Positions 19,934 to 29,755 of a DNA stretch of 64,000 nt are shown piece by piece. The notes beneath the pieces were generated by a model, which saw nothing but the letters and a program-made list of their open reading frames with translations, made no database searches and was not told the origin of the DNA. This stretch comes from PALSA-1004 sp963804885 (GTDB taxonomy: Bacteria > Pseudomonadota > Gammaproteobacteria > Burkholderiales > SG8-41): positions 434,001 to 498,000 of the forward strand of contig CAWDSF010000006.1 of the NCBI GenBank assembly GCA_963804885.1, in the 5' to 3' direction. The translations under genes and the position numbers were made by a program. Numbering within the stretch: the stretch's first letter is position 1; each line of letters opens with the position of its first letter.

Positions 19934-21112
19934 ATGAAACGAGAACCGGAGAACAAACGTGCATGGACGAGAATCATCGTCAGTGCGGCAGTCGGCGCAG
20001 CGGCAATGTACGCACTGGACCCCGACAAAGGCAGGCGGCGGCGCGCACTCGCGCGCGACAAGGCACGCAGCCTGATGGTGGACACCCGTGATGCAGTCGG
20101 AGTCACCAAACGCGACGTCACCCATCGCATCGACGGATTGCGGGCGCGTGCGCGGCATCTGCTCTGGGGTCGCCCGGCGCCGGACGACCTCCAGCTCATC
20201 GAGCGCGTGCGGGCCAGGATGGGGCGCGTGGTGTCGCATCCCCACGCGATCCAGGTCGGCGCCCTCCAGGGACGAGTCACGTTGAGCGGACCCATCCTCG
20301 CGCATGAGGCCGAACCCGTGCTCGATACGGTTCGCACCGTGTGGGGCGTATCGGACGTCGAGGATCGTCTCGTCGTCCACGAACGTCCCGACTCGATTCC
20401 CAGTCTGCAAGGAGGTTCCGGGCGCCGGAAGATGCGGTCGGAGCAGATGCACCAAAACTGGCCACCGGCGCTCCGGGCTGCTGCAGTGCTCGGCGGCGCG
20501 CTCATGGCGCTGTACGGCATGCGTCAGCGCACGTTTGCCGGGCGCACGCTGCTGGGTGTCGGACTGGGTCTAACCGCACGAGGCGCGACCAACCTCCCGC
20601 TGAAGCGGCTCGCGGACATCGCAACCGGCCATTGCGCGATCGATCTGGAAAAAACGGTACATCTTGCGGCATCTCCGGAGGTCGTCTACGACTCGTGGAC
20701 CGATTGGGAGAATTTCCCGCGCTTCATGTCACATGTGCAGCAGGTGCGCGACCTCGGCGGCGGCCGAACCCATTGGGTCGTGCGTGGACCGTCCGGCACG
20801 CAACTGGAGTGGGACGCCATGGTGAGGCGCTCGATCCGCCCGGAACTCCTGTCATGGCAAACCGAGCCCGGATCGCCGGTGCAGCACACCGGAACGGTTC
20901 GATTCGAGCCGTCGCAGGAAGGAACGCGCGTCAGCGTGAACATGACCTACGACGCAGGCGGAGGCTTGGGGCATGCGCTTGCGACGTCGCTCGGCCGCGA
21001 TCCCGGGCAGCAGTTGAACGAAGATCTCGCGCGGATGAAAACGTTCATCGAGCAAGGTATGCCGCCCGCAGCCGCGTCGCGCGATCGGCAGACGACCTCG
21101 TCAGTGCACTGA
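19934..21112 (+). CDS. BON-domain and SRPBCC (START-like) membrane-associated protein
   Basis: About 392 aa. An N-terminal membrane segment (IIVSAAVGAAAMYALDPDKG) with a Lys/Arg-rich stop-transfer is followed by a BON domain (ERVRARMGRVVSHPHAIQVG ... GVSDVEDRLVVH), a second hydrophobic pair (ALRAAAVLGGALMALYGM, GRTLLGVGLGL) and a polyketide-cyclase/SRPBCC domain (KTVHLAASPEVVYDSWTDWE ... RTHWVVRGPSGTQLEWD). Start ATG has GAGGAAAAG upstream. Function is unknown; BON domains bind phospholipid or envelope components and SRPBCC folds bind hydrophobic ligands, so a lipid-related envelope role is plausible. Confidence 0.8.
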   Translation: MKREPENKRAWTRIIVSAAVGAAAMYALDPDKGRRRRALARDKARSLMVDTRDAVGVTKRDVTHRIDGLRARARHLLWGRPAPDDLQLIERVRARMGRVVSHPHAIQVGALQGRVTLSGPILAHEAEPVLDTVRTVWGVSDVEDRLVVHERPDSIPSLQGGSGRRKMRSEQMHQNWPPALRAAAVLGGALMALYGMRQRTFAGRTLLGVGLGLTARGATNLPLKRLADIATGHCAIDLEKTVHLAASPEVVYDSWTDWENFPRFMSHVQQVRDLGGGRTHWVVRGPSGTQLEWDAMVRRSIRPELLSWQTEPGSPVQHTGTVRFEPSQEGTRVSVNMTYDAGGGLGHALATSLGRDPGQQLNEDLARMKTFIEQGMPPAAASRDRQTTSSVH

Positions 21113-21273
21113 CGGGGCAACTTCGTCAATGGAAAGGGCGGCCAGCGAACAGCCCGATTCGCGCAGACGTTCGCGCGCGGGAGTTCCACCCCGACCTGGC
21201 GATTATTGCCATCGCAAAACCGCCGGCGTAGCATCGAAGCACAACACGTGAGACTAGGGAGAATCTCCGACGT

Positions 21274-21289
21274 CCTTTACGGAAAGGAG
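21274..21289 (+). promoter_or_regulatory. Hairpin that can cover the ribosome-binding site of the next small gene
   Basis: CCTTT (21274-21278) can pair with AAAGG (21283-21287), and AAAGGAG is the Shine-Dalgarno sequence of the gene at 21296. The loop is four bases. The stem is short, so an effect on translation is only possible. Confidence 0.35.
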
Positions 21290-21295
21290 TTCACG

Positions 21296-21460
21296 ATGTG
21301 TTACGAATTCAGCGGCTGGTTCGGAAAGGTGCGCGCCAGGGAATTGCAGAAGGCGCGTGAGAAAACGGATGCAGCAAAGCGCACGACCCCCGAGGCGCCG
21401 GCTCGCCAACCGGAACGCACGGAGCCGAAAGTCAATGAGCCGGAGAAAATTCCGGCGTAA
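21296..21460 (+). CDS. Small hypothetical protein, 54 aa
   Basis: Begins MCYEFSGWFGKVRARELQKA, then a Lys/Glu/Pro-rich tail ending NEPEKIPA. A strong ribosome site (AAAGGAG, spacing 6) supports translation. I know no function. A single Cys2 and a helical charged segment are visible. It ends 5 bp before the convergent operon remnants begin. Confidence 0.65.
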   Translation: MCYEFSGWFGKVRARELQKAREKTDAAKRTTPEAPARQPERTEPKVNEPEKIPA

Positions 21461-21465
21461 TCCTG

Positions 21466-21734
21466 TCAGCGGGAAAACGTCGGCGGCCCGGGATCACGCA
21501 ACAGTTGCATCGTGTTGCACCGCACGCCGCCGCCGTACTGCCCTGCGCGCCCCACCGCTTCCCCCAGATCAGCGGCAGCTCGTCGAGATACGACACCTCC
21601 GCGTGATAGCGCTGATATTGCGGAACCTTGCCTTCCTCGTAGAAGGGAAACGTTGCGGCGAGACTTGCCGGCGCTTGCGCATCCGCATTTTCATCGGATG
21701 GCGCATCAAACGCGCGCGGAGGCTTGCGCTCCAT
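21466..21734 (-). pseudogene. Amidinotransferase/DDAH-like gene, internally deleted
   Basis: The 5' part codes for an intact N-terminus (MERKPPRAFDAPSDENADAQ ... HAEVSYLDELPLIWGKRWGA), like amidinotransferase/arginine-deiminase-fold enzymes. It joins, one frame over, to QYGGGVRCNTMQLLRDPGPP, the C-terminal strand carrying the catalytic cysteine in that fold. Only about 88 codons remain of the roughly 300 expected, so the central propeller is lost. The ATG directly follows the stop of the preceding gene (TGAATG), showing it was the last gene of the catabolic operon. Family assignment is from motif memory. Confidence 0.5.
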
Positions 21735-22084
21735 TCAGGTCTCCCCGACGCTGCCCGGAGGACGCGGTTGCAGTCCCGCCAGCACGCGTGCGGCATTGTC
21801 GTTCAGAATCCCGATCAGCGTATCGCCGATGCCCGCGGCCCGCAGAAGCTGCGCGCACACGAGGTCCGGGTCGGTCTCGGGCAGCCAGCTGCCCAGGACA
21901 ATGGTGCCTTGACCGAACGGTTCGCCTGCTCGAACGCGTGGGTCGCAACCGCCTCGTAGCCAAACGTCCAGGCCTGGTGGATTGCTGCCTCGTCCATCGC
22001 GCGCAGCAGCGCTTCCTCCCCGGCCTGCGCGCGATATTCGGGATGCCCGTAGCACACGCTCGTATCGGTCCAGTGCATCGTCAT
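21735..22084 (-). pseudogene. Second amidohydrolase, internally deleted
   Basis: Begins MTMHWTDTSVCYGHPEYRAQ (start strand of an amidohydrolase-2 barrel) and ends with IVLGSWLPETDPDLVCAQLL and IGILNDNAARVLAGLQ (last strands and the typical NAARVL helix). The two parts are in different frames and join near 21918. About 115 codons remain of about 260. Its ATG overlaps the stop of the intact amidohydrolase by four bases, so it was part of the operon. The metal-binding middle is absent and the product cannot be active. Confidence 0.6.
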
Positions 22085-22842
22085 GCGGTGGCCGCCGCGG
22101 CAATGTTCAGCAGCCGCGCGGCGTTGCCGCCGAGGACCAGCGCCTTGTCGGCCGCCGACAGCGGCGACTCGTCGACGATGCGCTTCATCGATCCCGGATT
22201 CGCGTAGGGCGAATCGCTGCCGTAGAGCAGTTTCCCCGCGCCAACCTCTTCGCATGCCGCCTCGAACGCGTGCCCGCCCTGCAGCGAGATGTCGATGTAC
22301 AAGTTGCGGTGCCGCTTCGACATGCACATCGCGTCATAGAACATGCCGCTGCCCATGTGGCCGATGATCAGCTTCGCTTCCGGAAAGTCGCGCGCCAGCG
22401 CGCCCATCAGCGTCGGTGTCGCGTTCGGCTGGTGTCCGGTATGCACCCATACGGGAACGTCGTACGACAATGCCAATTCGATCACCGGATACACGAGCGT
22501 GCGGTCGTTGACCGGATACCGGTCGACCTGGGGATGCAGCTTGATGCCACGAAATCCCCAGTCGCCGATCGTGCGGGCGATTTCGTCGCGGCAGGCGGCG
22601 AACCCTTGCGGGGGCTTGATGTTTGCAAAGCCGATCAGCCGGTCGGGATAGGCGTCCACGGCGTCGCGCGTGTGATCGTTCGACGTCCGTTGATCGAGGC
22701 CGATGTACGCGAGGCTGTCCATGATGATCGACTTGTCGATGCCCCATTCATCCATCAGCTCGACGACATAGTCGACCTCGAACTCGCGGTCGCCTTTCTG
22801 AAACGACCACTCATGCACGTGAACATGGTCATCGATGATCAT
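22081..22842 (-). CDS. Amidohydrolase family (ACMSD-like) metal-dependent hydrolase
   Basis: 253 aa TIM-barrel hydrolase. Metal ligands: MIIDDHVHVHEW (HxH), HTGHQPNATP, IIGHMGSGMF and the aspartate in LLYGSDSPYANPGS. C-terminus has the family NAARLLNI. These enzymes decarboxylate or hydrolyse ring-cleavage products such as aminocarboxymuconate semialdehyde or gamma-resorcylate, a fit with the ring-opening gene upstream. ATG start, coupled to the next (deleted) amidohydrolase. Confidence 0.88.
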   Translation of the reverse strand: MIIDDHVHVHEWSFQKGDREFEVDYVVELMDEWGIDKSIIMDSLAYIGLDQRTSNDHTRDAVDAYPDRLIGFANIKPPQGFAACRDEIARTIGDWGFRGIKLHPQVDRYPVNDRTLVYPVIELALSYDVPVWVHTGHQPNATPTLMGALARDFPEAKLIIGHMGSGMFYDAMCMSKRHRNLYIDISLQGGHAFEAACEEVGAGKLLYGSDSPYANPGSMKRIVDESPLSAADKALVLGGNAARLLNIAAAATA

Positions 22843-22906
22843 GCCGCCTCCCGCAGCGTTGGTGCTGGCAATCCCTTCAAGCCGGGCGCGGCGTGTCGAT
22901 GCGGCT

Positions 22907-23752
22907 TCATGACACGCCCCGCGACGCACCATGCCGGGCCATGAAGGCGAGCGCAGCCGGCAGCCACGGGCCGTCCGGCTCGCCGCCCGCGTAGCTCGCG
23001 GTGAAGTGCGTTCGCTCGGGCAGCAACAGGAGCTCCGCTTCGTTGCCCGATGCGCGGAGCGCGTCGACAAAACGCTCCGCTTGCGGAATCAGGTGCGGGA
23101 AATCGCGCGCACCGCACGCGACGAGGAATGGCGGTACCCGCGCTTGCATCTGCAAAAGCGGACTGGCCTTCGCGTCGTTCTCGGGATCGCTGCCGAGGAA
23201 TCGCGGCCGCATGCTGAGCCCGGACCCCGGCCCGAATTCGAAAACGCCGGAGAGAGGCAGGCAGCCGCGCACGAAGTTCGTCTCCGATTCCGATGCGAGC
23301 GCCCGTTGATTGCGCACCGCCAGCAGCGCCGCGTAGTGGCCGCCGGCGGAATGGCCGCCGATGAAGATTCGCCGGGGATCGCCCCCGTGCTGCGCGATGT
23401 TGCCAGTCACCCACCTGATTGCCTCGGCGCAATCGTCGAGCGCTGCGGGAAATACATGCTGGGGCGCGAGCCGGTATCCGGCCGACACGAACGTAATGCC
23501 GGCGGCGTTCAGCGGCGGCGCCATGAACGCCATCCACTCCTTGTAGCCCGACGTCCATCCTCCGCCATGCCAGAACAGCAGCACCCGTCCATCGGGCTGC
23601 GCTGCCTCGAACACCAGCAGGCGCTGATAGGGATCGGCGCCGAACGCGAACTCCCGGTACGGCAAGCCCTCGCCGAGCCGCCAGCAATGTTCGCTGTACG
23701 CCTGGCCCGCTTCCGACAGCAGCACCTGCGGCGGATAGTCGTCGAGCTTCAC
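22907..23752 (-). CDS. Alpha/beta hydrolase (kynurenine-formamidase/carboxylesterase-like)
   Basis: 281 aa. Oxyanion motif HGGGW (LLFWHGGGWTSGYKEW), nucleophile GHSAGGHYAALLA, acid in VACGARDFPHLIPQ, catalytic His in LLPERTHFTASYAG. These features match the formamidase/HSL-like esterase branch. GTG start overlaps the stop of the molybdenum-hydroxylase large subunit (GTGA). In nicotinate-type pathways an alpha/beta hydrolase removes formate from the ring-opened N-formyl product; this is a candidate for that step (inference). Confidence 0.88.
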   Translation of the reverse strand: MKLDDYPPQVLLSEAGQAYSEHCWRLGEGLPYREFAFGADPYQRLLVFEAAQPDGRVLLFWHGGGWTSGYKEWMAFMAPPLNAAGITFVSAGYRLAPQHVFPAALDDCAEAIRWVTGNIAQHGGDPRRIFIGGHSAGGHYAALLAVRNQRALASESETNFVRGCLPLSGVFEFGPGSGLSMRPRFLGSDPENDAKASPLLQMQARVPPFLVACGARDFPHLIPQAERFVDALRASGNEAELLLLPERTHFTASYAGGEPDGPWLPAALAFMARHGASRGVS

Positions 23753-26102
23753 GGCAATCGGCTCGAGCGGGATCCTGCACTCGATAGCGCGCGAAGTTCA
23801 GGCGCGTCGATCGCGTCGAGCACGCGTTCGGGCGTCATCGGAAGCGTTCGTAAGCGCGCACCGGTGGCGTCCCTGATGGCGTTGGCGATCGCGGGCGCGG
23901 CGCCGACCAGCGATGGCTCGCCGATGCCCTTCGCGCCTACCGGATGCGTCGGATCGGGATCCTCCAGCACGATCGCGTGGATTTCCGGGGGGCAATCGAG
24001 CACACCGGGAATCTTGTAGTCGGCGAGTGTCGTCGTCGTGAGCCATCCATCCTCGTTCCAGTGCATCGCTTCGGTCAGCGCATAGCCCATTCCCTGCACG
24101 AAGCCGCCCTGGATCTGCCCTTCGCAGCTGACCGGATTGATCGCACGCCCGACATCGTGTGCGCACCACGCGCGCCGCACCTCGACCGCGCCGGTGCCGG
24201 GATCGACGTCCACCTCGACGCAGTGCGCGCCGAACGTGTACACGCCGAGGTTCGCGAACGCGAGTTGATGGACGGCCGCGCGCTTGGGGTCGAAGCCCGG
24301 TCCGTCGAAGACGAAGCCGTGCGTCGCCGCGAGCGGACCGCCCGAGCGGAACAACGCGTGCAGCGCAATCTCCTTGAACGACACGGTCTTCGGCACGCCC
24401 ATCAGCCCGACCGCGCCGCCGGGGCGAAGCTCGAGGTCGGACGCCGCGCATTCCATCAGCTGCGCCGCATGGTCGAGCATCTTGCGGCGCATCTCGATCG
24501 TCGCAACCGCGACGGCGCGGCCGGTCATGTACGTCGATCGGCTGCCGGCCGTCTTCCAGTTGTAGGGCGAGATGTCGCTGTCCTGCGGCGCGTAGCTCAC
24601 GCGCTCGATCGGCACGCGACAGCGCATCGGCACAGATCTGCACCATCACCGTGTCGGCGCCCTGTCCGATGTCGACGCAGCCGGTCGACGAGCGCGATCG
24701 AGCCGTCCGCGCGCAATTGCACGGTCGCGGACGTGCCCATCAGGCCCGACACGTGCGACATGGCGGCGAAGCCGACGCCGCGTCGTCGTCCGCTGCGCGG
24801 CGGCAACGGTGCTGCGCTCCGCTGCGCATCGCGCACGCGCGTGATGCATTCACCGAGCACGCACGAGGGAACGCGCTGGCCACCGAACGCGGTGTCGTCC
24901 GGCCGCATCGCATTGCGCAGTCGCAGCTCGACGGGCTCGATGCCGAGCCGCGCGGCCAGATCGTCGATCTGCGACTCGCCCGCGAAGCTCGCCTGCGGAT
25001 TGCCGAAGCCGCGGAACGATCCCGCGCGCAGCTTGTTGGTGTACACCGCCTCGCCCCGCGCCCGTACGTTCGGAATGCGGTAGGGACCGCGCGACATCAG
25101 CAGCGCAAAGGCCAGCACCGGCGGGCTTTCGTCGGCGTACGCGCCGCCGTCGATCGTGATGCGCACGTCGCGAGCGAGGATCGTGCCGTCCCGCCGCGCG
25201 CCGGTCCTGCATCCAGATGCGCGCGGGATGGCGCGAGCGCTGGATCTCGAAATCCTGCATCCGCGACAGCACGAGCTTCACCGGCGAACGCGCCGCGCGG
25301 GCGAGCCACGCGGCGATCGAATGGATGTTGGTCGCATGCTTGCCGCCAAACGCACCGCCGACGCGCGTCGCGATTGCGCGAATCCGCGACATCGGCTCGC
25401 CGAGCTCCTCGGCGACGCGCTGCTGCACGTGGTGTACGGACTGGCAGGTGACATGGAGCGTGATGCGCCCGGCCGCGTCGACGTCCGCCACGCAGCCGTT
25501 CGGCTCCAGGTAGACGTGATGTTGCGCCTGCGTCTCCCACGTCCCCTCGACGACGACGTCGCACTCGGCGAACGCGCGGTCCACGTCACCCTCGACCACT
25601 GCGCTTTCGAACAGCGACGTTGCCACGGCCGCCGCCGCGAACCGTCTTGACGTACGACGCGAACTCGTCGTGCAGGATCGGCGCGTCCTGCGCAAGCGCC
25701 GCATCGATCGAAAAGCACCGCCGGGAGCAGCTCGTATTCGACCTCGATGACCGCAGCCGCACGCGCGGCGGTCTCCGCGTCGACCGCCGCGATAGCCGCC
25801 ACCGGCTCGCCGACGTAGCGCACCTTGCCGCGCGCGACCATCGATTCGTCCTTGATGATCCCACCGGCCCGCGCGCCGGAAAGGTCTGCACCGGTGACGA
25901 TCGCCTTCACCCCGGGCATCGCAAGCGCCGCATCGAGGCGGTAGCCGACGATTCGCGCGTGCGCGTGCGGGCTGGTGTGAATGGCGGCATGCAGCATGCC
26001 GGGCAGGCGGATATCGTCGGCGAACTGCGCGCGTCCCGTTGCCTTGTCGCCTGCCTCCAGCCGCGGCGGACTGGTTCCGATCACGGCGGACGATTCAGTC
26101 AT
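23749..26102 (-). CDS. Xanthine-dehydrogenase/CoxL-type molybdopterin large subunit (several frame breaks)
   Basis: About 780 aa. Conserved stretches in order: RLEAGDKATGRAQFADDIRL, RVGGAFGGKHATNIHS, SFRGFGNPQASFAGE, CVDIGQGADT, HDVGRAINPVSCEGQIQGG and GAKGIGEPSLVGAAP, where the glutamate is the catalytic base. The frame changes near 25707, 25618, 25190, 24693 and 24620; each is repaired by deleting one base, so the gene is probably intact in the organism. ATG overlaps the small-subunit stop (ATGA). The family hydroxylates an N-heteroaromatic carbon with water. Confidence 0.85.
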
Positions 26103-26576
26103 GCGGCAGTCTCCGCAAGCCGTTCGGCCGCCTCGACGATCTTCACGTAGCCCGAGCATCGGCAAAGGTTGCCCGACAGCGCGGTCCTGATCGTCTCCCG
26201 ATCGGGATGCGTGTCGCGCGCGAACAGGTCCGTCAGCGCCATCACGAACCCGGGTGTGCAGAAGCCGCACTGGATCGCCCCCGCATCGATCAGCGCGCGC
26301 TGGACACGCGAGAAGCTGCGCTCGCCTGCGACGCCTTCGATCGTCGTGACTGCGCGCTCGCCCGACGTCGACTGCAAGCGTGAGGCATGCGCGCGCGAGC
26401 TGTCCGTCGAGGAGCACGTTGCACGCGCCGCAGACGCCGTGATTGCAGCCGCGCTTGGTCCCGGTGAGGCCGACTCCGTCGCGAAGCGCATCGAGCAGCG
26501 TCGCGGTCGCGGGCGCAAGCACGTCGCGCTGCGCGCCGTTGACCATCAGTACCGTATGCAGCTTTTGCGGAGTCAT
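26099..26576 (-). CDS. Molybdenum hydroxylase 2Fe-2S small subunit (one frame break)
   Basis: About 158 aa. First iron-sulfur cluster in GTKRGCNHGVCGACNVLLDG (CxxxxCxxC), second in GAIQCGFCTPGFVM with the partner cysteines of LSGNLCRCSGYVKIVEAAE. The break near 26377 is repaired by dropping one base (TLAV then TSGERAVTTIEG). ATG overlaps the FAD-subunit stop by four bases. It passes electrons from the molybdenum site to FAD. Confidence 0.88.
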
Positions 26577-27383
26577 GCCAATCGTTTCGCCATCGCGGCG
26601 ACGCCGGCGCGACGGATCAATTCAGGTGCCACGCGCCGGCGATACGCGGCGGAAGCGCGATGGTCGCTTGGCGGATCGATTTCCGCGGCAAGCCGTCGAC
26701 CTGCGACAAGGAGCGCCTCGTCCGTCGGGTCGACGGCTGCGAGTCGCAGCGGCTTCATCGCGCATCCGCCCACCGCCAGTTCCACGCGCTCGCCGGCAAT
26801 GGCCGCGACTGAAAGGATGGCGAAGTCTCCCGCGACGAGCGACAACTTTTCGTATGCGGCGCCCCCGTTCTTCGGACCGGCCGGGACGTGGATGGCAGCG
26901 ACGATTTCGCCGGGCGACAGCGCCGTGTCGAAGAGGCCTCGAAAGAAATCGGCCGCAGTCACGCGGCGCGTTCCCGTGCTCGATGCAAGCTCGATGACGG
27001 CTTCCGCGGCGACGAGCGCAACCGGGTAGTCGGCGGAAGGATCGTTGAGCGCGACGGAACCTCCGATCGTTCCGCGCGTGCGAATCGCGGGATAGGCGAT
27101 TACGCCGCGCCGTCTGCGCAATCAGCGACGGACCTGCGGCCGCGACGTCGAGCCGCGCCAGCTCGGCGTGCGTCGTCATCGCACCGATGCGCAAGCCGCC
27201 GTCCGGATCGGTGGTGACGCCGCGCAACTCCGGAATCCGGCGCAGGCTGACGAGCCGCCCGGGCGTTGCGAGGCCGAGATTCATCATCGCGACGAGCGAC
27301 TGGCCGCCGGCGAGGCAATGCGCGTCGGGCGCCTCGAGCGCCTGGTACGCTTCATCGAGCGTCGCGGGAGCAACGTAGTCCAC
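26573..27383 (-). CDS. Molybdenum hydroxylase FAD-binding medium subunit (one frame break)
   Basis: About 269 aa, GTG start. FAD-binding motifs: CLAGGQSLVAMMNLGLATP and TRGTIGGSVALNDPSADYP; C-terminal CO-dehydrogenase flavoprotein domain (AAYEKLSLVAGDFAILSVAA). The break near 27112 is repaired by removing one G of GG (AQTAR then VIAYPAIRTRG). Order medium-small-large matches three-subunit enzymes such as nicotine or quinoline hydroxylases. Confidence 0.87.
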
Positions 27384-27399
27384 GATTTGCGTCCGTCGT

Positions 27400-28566
27400 T
27401 CAGCGCAACGGCTGCAGCACGTCGGCGACCCAGTCGGTCATCACGTCGATTGCCGTCGAGAACTGGTCGCCGCTGCAATGCTCGACGCCACCTTCGTCGA
27501 CATCGAGCACGCGCAATTCCGCACGCGGGCTATTGCGGGCCTCGCGTACGGTGCGCTCGGCCTGCTCGATCGGCACCTGCCGGTCGTGCGCGCCGTGCAC
27601 GACCAGCAGCGGACACGCGATGCGGTCGACTGCGCCTTCGAGCGTCATTCGAGCGATCTTCGACGCCGCCTCGTCGCGGTTCGCAGCGCCGTAGTACCAG
27701 AGCGCGTGGTCGACCCACCCCGTCACCGATCGCTCGGCATCCGGCTCGCGCAGCATCCGGCCGTGCGAGCCGTCGTTGTCGAAGCGGGCGCCCCATGCGA
27801 CACAGCACGCCAGTCGCGGTTCGAACGCCGCCGCGCGGGGCGCGTAGTAACCACCGAGGCTCATGGCGATGACACCCACGCGACGTGCGTCGATGTCGCT
27901 GCGCTGCTCGAGCCAGTCCATCGCCGCGCGCGCCCAGCGCTCGCTGTCGGGATTCATGGGCATGTTCTGCAATCGCAGCGCCGCCCCGACACCGGGATGA
28001 TCGACCATCAGTGTGGAGATGCCGCGGTTCGCGAACTCGCGCGCGATGCCGCAGAGGTGCATCCACTCCTTCGTCACGTCGAAGCCGTCGAAGTGGATCA
28101 TCGCCGGTCGCGGCGACGGGTGCGGCGCACGATACAGCAGCGCCGGCAGCGTCGTTCCTTCGTAAGGGATCGCCACGAACTCGATCGGTTCGTCGCGCAG
28201 CGTGACGCCGTGGGCAAAGCAACGGCTCATCGAGAGATAGAGCGCGGCCTTCGCGGGGGTCTTGTGGCTCGCCATGCGCTCGGCGGTGAACCAGTAGATG
28301 CACGCGCGCAGATATTTCCGACCGGCCGACCACCGGTGTCCCGCGGCGGCGTCGCGTGCGGCAAGGTGTTCGACACGTTCTGCGAGCGACGACCAGGCGT
28401 CGACCCACGCGGCCTGCGCGGCCGGGTCGTTCTTCGCGTCGGGCCGTTCGGCGACGGCCAGCAGCGGACGGCACGCGGCGTCGATCTCGTTCAGCTCGCC
28501 ACCCAGCTGCGCGGCCATCAACACGCCGAGATTCCACGAATAGAACGAAGGGAAGTATTCCAGCAC
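27400..28566 (-). CDS. FrsA-like alpha/beta hydrolase
   Basis: 388 aa: helical N-terminal cap (about 1-130) then a hydrolase core. Nucleophile in GVIAMSLGGYYAPRA, acid in VVHGAHDRQVPIEQ, and a candidate His in GGVEHCSGDQF. The layout matches FrsA/2,6-dihydroxypseudooxynicotine hydrolase, a C-C bond hydrolase of nicotine breakdown. Its GTG start directly follows the TAG of the NicX-like gene. It is intact. The exact reaction is not shown by sequence. Confidence 0.85.
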   Translation of the reverse strand: MLEYFPSFYSWNLGVLMAAQLGGELNEIDAACRPLLAVAERPDAKNDPAAQAAWVDAWSSLAERVEHLAARDAAAGHRWSAGRKYLRACIYWFTAERMASHKTPAKAALYLSMSRCFAHGVTLRDEPIEFVAIPYEGTTLPALLYRAPHPSPRPAMIHFDGFDVTKEWMHLCGIAREFANRGISTLMVDHPGVGAALRLQNMPMNPDSERWARAAMDWLEQRSDIDARRVGVIAMSLGGYYAPRAAAFEPRLACCVAWGARFDNDGSHGRMLREPDAERSVTGWVDHALWYYGAANRDEAASKIARMTLEGAVDRIACPLLVVHGAHDRQVPIEQAERTVREARNSPRAELRVLDVDEGGVEHCSGDQFSTAIDVMTDWVADVLQPLR

Positions 28567-29644
28567 CTACCTGACGACCCGTTCGACCTTCATCGCCTGA
28601 TCGACGATCCTGCCCGCCTCGACGATCACCCGGCCGTCCAATGCGATCGTGCAGTCGCGCATCGGCACATCGTAATGGCCGCGGGTCGTGCGCTTTCCGC
28701 CGCCCTGCGAATTCGGCCCCGTGGAGAAGAGAAAGTTGCCGGGGAACGTGCGTGCGGCCGCACGTGAACGCTCCGGCTCGTCGCCGTTCAGTGCAATGCC
28801 ATACCAGAGCGCCTGCGGGTTCATGCCCCAGCCGAGGTGCGAGACCGCATACGGATCGCGATCGGTCCCGGACGACTTGCCGGCGTCGAGCCAGTCGCGC
28901 ATCAGCTTGGCGTCGAGACCCCCTTCGATTTCCACCACGTGACCTTCCCGGACCGTCAGCTTGACGGCATCGACCACGTAGCGACAATAGGGAAGGATGA
29001 CGATGTCGCCCGGTTGGAATACGACAGTGCCTTCCGCGCTGCCCTCGTTCGGAAACGTGTGGATGTGCCCGGCGCCCCAGTGGTCGAAGTGTCCCCGCTC
29101 GTCCGCAAAGCCCCACTGCGTCATCACCGGGTACTCGCCGCACGACCAGGTGAGGTCGGTGCCGCTCGCGCTGGTTACCCGCACTTTCCTGGTCGGCTTG
29201 TAGATCGACTCCGCGTACTTGCACGCCTCCTTGAGACCCGGGGGTGACATCAGCTGCGCGAGCGCATCCGGCGCATCGATGATCATCAGTACGCGCGTAC
29301 CGCCGTCGGTGACAGTCTTGAGCCAGCGGCTGAAGAGCGGCACGTGGAAGATGACCACCAGGTCGGCGGCGCAAACGGCCTCGAGCGTCCCCTTGCATTG
29401 CCCGATCGTCGGCACGCCCACGCGCGTCCAGCCCGGGCAGCGAGTTCACGCAGAGCTCGTAGATGTCGGCGCCAAGCTCGTCGGCCGCGGCGAACGCCGC
29501 CTCGATGTATTCGCGGCGCGTACCGATGTCCGAAACGATCGCCACCGTCTCGCCTTGCTTGACCGCCGACAGCCTGAACTGCTCGACGTAGAGGCGGGTG
29601 AGCTTGGCGGGGTTGGTCTCGAAGGTGCGGATGGCTGCTTGCAC
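28567..29644 (-). CDS. NicX-like (2,5-dihydroxypyridine 5,6-dioxygenase / M29-fold) protein (one frame break)
   Basis: About 358 aa. The C-terminal part carries RGHYDVPMRDCTI, the HxD iron ligands of NicX, and HIHTFPNEGSAEG in the place of another ligand. The N-terminus reads FRLSAVKQGETVAIVSDIG. The frame breaks near 29432; removing one G of GGG gives NSLPGWTRVGVPTIGQ. NicX opens 2,5-dihydroxypyridine to N-formylmaleamate. With the adjacent molybdenum hydroxylase this suggests hydroxylation then ring cleavage of a pyridine-type ring. Relatives annotated as leucyl aminopeptidase exist, so biochemical confirmation matters. It is the first gene after the 24-bp element at 29664. Confidence 0.8.
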
Positions 29645-29663
29645 GGATCGCCCCTTTGCGTTT

Positions 29664-29687
29664 CAAAAACGAATGGTTTTCATTATT
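29664..29687. promoter_or_regulatory. Candidate TetR operator, site A
   Basis: This 24-bp stretch matches the site at 34036-34059 at 19 of 24 positions without gaps; both end TTTCATTATT. It also holds CGAAT (29670-29674), which with ATTCG (29685-29689) forms a dyad, and AAAAC/GTTTT around GAATG. It lies 20 bp upstream of the NicX-like gene, in AT-rich sequence unlike its surroundings. Confidence 0.55.
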
Positions 29688-29755
29688 CGACACGCCCGGA
29701 TGGCTGTCAATCCGGACCCCGTGAACTCGGACCTGTCGCAGGCGACCAAGGAACC

